This document shows, piece after piece, positions 12,568 to 15,084 of a stretch of DNA of 15,084 nt. Origin of the DNA: Mobilitalea sp. (GTDB taxonomy: Bacteria > Bacillota_A > Clostridia > Lachnospirales > Lachnospiraceae); NCBI GenBank assembly GCA_029974875.1, contig JARKQP010000486.1, forward strand, positions 1 to 15,084, in the 5' to 3' direction. The notes beneath the pieces are model-generated. The model worked only from the letters and a program-made list of their open reading frames with translations. It was not told the origin of the DNA and did no database searches. Both the position numbers and the translations under genes were made by a program. Positions within the stretch are counted from its first letter, which is position 1. Each line of letters opens with the position of its first letter.

Positions 12568-14820
12568 ATGTTTCTAAAAAAGAGGCGCAAGAGGCAGCCT
12601 TTAAAAACCGTGTTTTACATGTCTTTTCTATTCTTTATTGTAATACCAATCCTGATTGTTTTGGTGGCAGCATTAATCATACTAAACCAACAATTTAAAA
12701 AGCAGGCGATTGAAAATATAAAGAGGGCACAGGAGGCCATTATTGCGGATTTGGAATCGGATGAGGACACCATGTCCATGCGGCTTTCCCATATGGTATA
12801 TACCAATAACAATGAAATACTCCGGTATGCGGCAGAAACGGATACAAATGATCCGAGCACCAGAAATGAATATGAGAATAAGCTTTCCCAAACTGTAAAT
12901 CTGGTGCTGGAGCCGGTAAAGGACATTATTTCCGTCAGCTTTTACATGAAGGACGGGAAGAAAACCTATGTCTTAAATGAGATAACCAGGTCACAGGAAG
13001 AAATAAAACAGACTAAGTGGTATCGGGCGGCATTGGAAAAGAAAAACACGGTATGCATCGGTTATTTTGATACGGCTTCCACCAACGATGTTTACCGGGG
13101 AAGCAAGAAGGATTCCCTGATTCTCGTATTTGCCCTGGCGCCGGATGTTATGACGGACCGTTCCCAAAAGGTGGAGATGGTAATGTACTATCAGACCACC
13201 GGAGCGGCGGAACGGATACGAAGCTATAATAAGGGCTATCTGGCAGGTAAGAATAAGCTGGGCATAATCCAGATTAAGGCTGCAGACGGGGCAGTTGTTT
13301 TTTCTACCCAGGAGGACAGCGATTTTTCCTCGGAGCAATATATCTGCATCAAATCCCCGGTGACATTCAATAATGCCCTCTGGTATGTGGAAAGCTATAT
13401 CAAAGGCTATGAGCTGACGGCGGATTTCTGGGATACGGCAATGCTGGTCCTGGGAGCTGCAATTCTAATCCTGTTATTGGCAGGATATTATTCCAGCTAC
13501 CTCTTAAGAAGCATCGTAAAACCCATTGAAGAGATTAGCGGCGGCCTCAGGCATGTTGAGGAGGGCAATCTTGAGGTTCACATCTCCCCTAAGGGGCAAT
13601 TTGAAATCAGGACTATGATTCACCAGTTCAATGCCATGGTGCGAAGGCTGAAGGTATTGGTGTATGAATATGAAGAAAAGATTAAGAGCGTAGAAAAAAC
13701 ACCGGAGGATTATTTTGCCGCAATGATAAGGGGCGAGATGCTGTCGGAGGAGGTAAATAAGCGGTCAAAAGAGTTCTTTATGGAAAGCTATTCTATCCTT
13801 GGCATCTATGTGGAGCAGCATAACCCGAAGGAAAAGGACTATGCTTCCAGGCTGGTCAGCGGCTTCGAAAGAAATCCCAGGTTTGCCTCCAGATGTATTT
13901 TATATATGCAAAATCCTTCCTTATTCCTGGTGTTTTACCGTATTACGGAAACGGATTATTCCCATAAGATCATTACCATGGCAGAAGAACTGAGGCGGAT
14001 GGGAAACCAGGAAATCGGGGTACAGCTGATGGTTTGTATTGGGCAGAAGAAATTTGGTTTTAGTGAGTTTGAAGCCCAGATCAAGGAAATCAGGGATAAG
14101 CTTTGCCTGCGCCACGTAAGGGGCAATAATGCCATCATCAGCCTGGAGCAGGAGCAAGAAAAGCTGGATAGGATGCTGGAGCTTTCCAAAACCTATGAAA
14201 GAATGGCGGGAGCACTCTACACGGCGGATGAGAAAAATCTGACACAGGAAAAGGACCGGATGTTTGAGCTGTTTAACGGTGCCTCCATGGAAGAAATCAG
14301 GCTTCAGGTCTATGCCTGCATCCTGGCCCTGGGCATCCGTTTCCAGGAGGATAACCTGAGCCTGTCCGATGTGTTTGGACAACCATATAATTATGTGGAA
14401 AAAATCGACCGTATTGATGACCTGCGGAGTATGAAGCTGTGGGTTACAAATTATTTTGCCTGGATTACGGATTATACCGCGTCAAAGCTGAATGTTTCTA
14501 AAACGGATGTCATTGTAAGGGCCAAAAGGTATATAGCCGACCACTATGAGGAGGCTGACCTGTCCTTGACCAGGGTAGCGGAATATGTGGGCCTGAATGA
14601 AAAATATTTTACCAACCGGTTCACGAAGGAATGCGGAGAGACCTTCTCCACTTATGTGACAGAGCTTAGGATCCAAAAATCAAAGGAACTTCTGAAAAGT
14701 ACCAGCTTCAAGGTTTATGAAATTGCTGAGATGGTAGGATATTATAATGTGGAGCATTTTAATAGAATGTTTAAAAAAATAAATGGAATCAGTCCGGCGC
14801 AGTATCGTAAATCTGGGTAA
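12568..14820 (+). CDS. Membrane-anchored sensor with HAMP and AraC-type DNA-binding domain
   Basis: In this 750-residue protein, transmembrane segment 1 lies at about 15-39. An extracellular region at about 40-290 follows; it contains a Cache-like stretch (TKWYRAAL) likely to sense a ligand or a ligand-loaded binding protein. Segment 2 lies at about 290-312, then a HAMP domain from RSIVKPIEEI (about 314-365), a cytoplasmic region I cannot assign, and an AraC/XylS double helix-turn-helix at about 648-750 ending FNRMFKKINGISPAQYRKS. No kinase or receiver domain is seen, so it would signal directly from membrane to DNA. The ATG at 12568 is preferred because GGGGGTGAT lies just upstream; ATG or TTG codons at 12529-12553 are less well placed. 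Its neighbours suggest it senses sugars of this locus, probably as an activator (inference). Confidence 0.9.
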   Translation: MFLKKRRKRQPLKTVFYMSFLFFIVIPILIVLVAALIILNQQFKKQAIENIKRAQEAIIADLESDEDTMSMRLSHMVYTNNNEILRYAAETDTNDPSTRNEYENKLSQTVNLVLEPVKDIISVSFYMKDGKKTYVLNEITRSQEEIKQTKWYRAALEKKNTVCIGYFDTASTNDVYRGSKKDSLILVFALAPDVMTDRSQKVEMVMYYQTTGAAERIRSYNKGYLAGKNKLGIIQIKAADGAVVFSTQEDSDFSSEQYICIKSPVTFNNALWYVESYIKGYELTADFWDTAMLVLGAAILILLLAGYYSSYLLRSIVKPIEEISGGLRHVEEGNLEVHISPKGQFEIRTMIHQFNAMVRRLKVLVYEYEEKIKSVEKTPEDYFAAMIRGEMLSEEVNKRSKEFFMESYSILGIYVEQHNPKEKDYASRLVSGFERNPRFASRCILYMQNPSLFLVFYRITETDYSHKIITMAEELRRMGNQEIGVQLMVCIGQKKFGFSEFEAQIKEIRDKLCLRHVRGNNAIISLEQEQEKLDRMLELSKTYERMAGALYTADEKNLTQEKDRMFELFNGASMEEIRLQVYACILALGIRFQEDNLSLSDVFGQPYNYVEKIDRIDDLRSMKLWVTNYFAWITDYTASKLNVSKTDVIVRAKRYIADHYEEADLSLTRVAEYVGLNEKYFTNRFTKECGETFSTYVTELRIQKSKELLKSTSFKVYEIAEMVGYYNVEHFNRMFKKINGISPAQYRKSG

Positions 14821-14846
14821 ACGGAAGTTTAAGAGGATTAGGAGCA

Positions 14847-14889
14847 GTCACATTCATTTTCAGTCTAAGAGAAGGAATGTGACTTTTTT
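14847..14889 (+). terminator. Intrinsic terminator after the HAMP/AraC gene
   Basis: GTCACATTC (14847-14855) pairs perfectly with GAATGTGAC (14875-14883), and six T's follow at 14884-14889, 26 bases after the stop codon. Confidence 0.93.
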
Positions 14890-14902
14890 AAATGTGATTT
14901 TT

Positions 14903-15059
14903 ATATTTCCGAAAGTCTGACATAGCGGTTGGGTTTCTATAAAAGCTTTGGCATAATGGTTTTGGCTTCTATAAAAGCTCTGGTATAGTGGTTTTGATTT
15001 CTATAAAGATCCTGGTATAATGGATCTGATTCTTATAAAAACCTGTGATATGGTTGGAT
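14903..15059. repeat. Decaying 32-bp tandem repeat
   Basis: About five head-to-tail units: 14903-14934 (degenerate), 14935-14966, 14967-14998, 14999-15030, and a shortened unit at about 15031-15059. The best units read TTCTATAAAAGCTYTGGYATARTGG plus a T-rich tail. No gene is seen in the roughly 260 bases after the HAMP/AraC stop apart from the terminator and this array. Several units carry TGGTATAATGG, which resembles an extended -10 promoter element. Confidence 0.75.
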
Positions 15060-15084
15060 TTTCTTACTTTTCATCAATAATTCT

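Noticed and set aside
14903..15059. A CRISPR array at the right edge
   Set aside because: The 32-bp units are joined head to tail with no unique spacers, and they decay gradually.

Overview
The window looks like a chromosomal carbohydrate-utilisation locus from a Clostridia-type Firmicute, probably Lachnospiraceae-like. The grounds are moderate-to-low GC, strong AGGAGG-type ribosome binding sites, consensus TTGACA-17-TATAAT promoters, a CUT1 sugar ABC importer without its own ATPase, and a membrane-anchored HAMP/AraC-type regulator. The taxonomic placement is inference.

Left part (1-2683): a ROK-family transcriptional repressor reads leftward and leaves the window just short of its end. It is divergent from a gene for a URO-D superfamily protein of unknown function, which has its own promoter. 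Middle part (2684-12316): a second, near-copy promoter drives what looks like one long operon. Its order is sugar-binding lipoprotein, two permeases, cytoplasmic GH32 enzyme, GH13_18 sucrose phosphorylase, second cytoplasmic GH32 enzyme, LacI-family regulator. Right part (12317-15084): a short remnant of a second sugar-binding-protein gene, a strong terminator, a HAMP/AraC membrane regulator with its own terminator, and a decaying 32-bp tandem repeat running to the window edge.

The likely pathway (inference from family assignments) is uptake of sucrose and/or short fructo-oligosaccharides. The two GH32 enzymes would trim fructosyl units in the cytoplasm, and sucrose phosphorylase would split sucrose into glucose-1-phosphate and fructose. 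The ABC ATPase and a fructokinase are not in the window and must come from elsewhere.

The most striking structural signal is a duplicated regulatory module. The URO-D-like gene and the binding-protein operon each have two LacI-type CAATCGATTG-like operators 131-132 bp apart. In each case the proximal operator overlaps the -35 box, and the transcript begins with an almost identical leader opening in a small hairpin. This ties the URO-D-like protein of unknown function to the sucrose/fructan regulon. Other unexplained structures are a three-hairpin intergenic element before the sucrose phosphorylase gene, three tandem mini-hairpins complementary to the ribosome binding site of the LacI gene, and a terminator so close to the HAMP/AraC gene that it may act as an attenuator.
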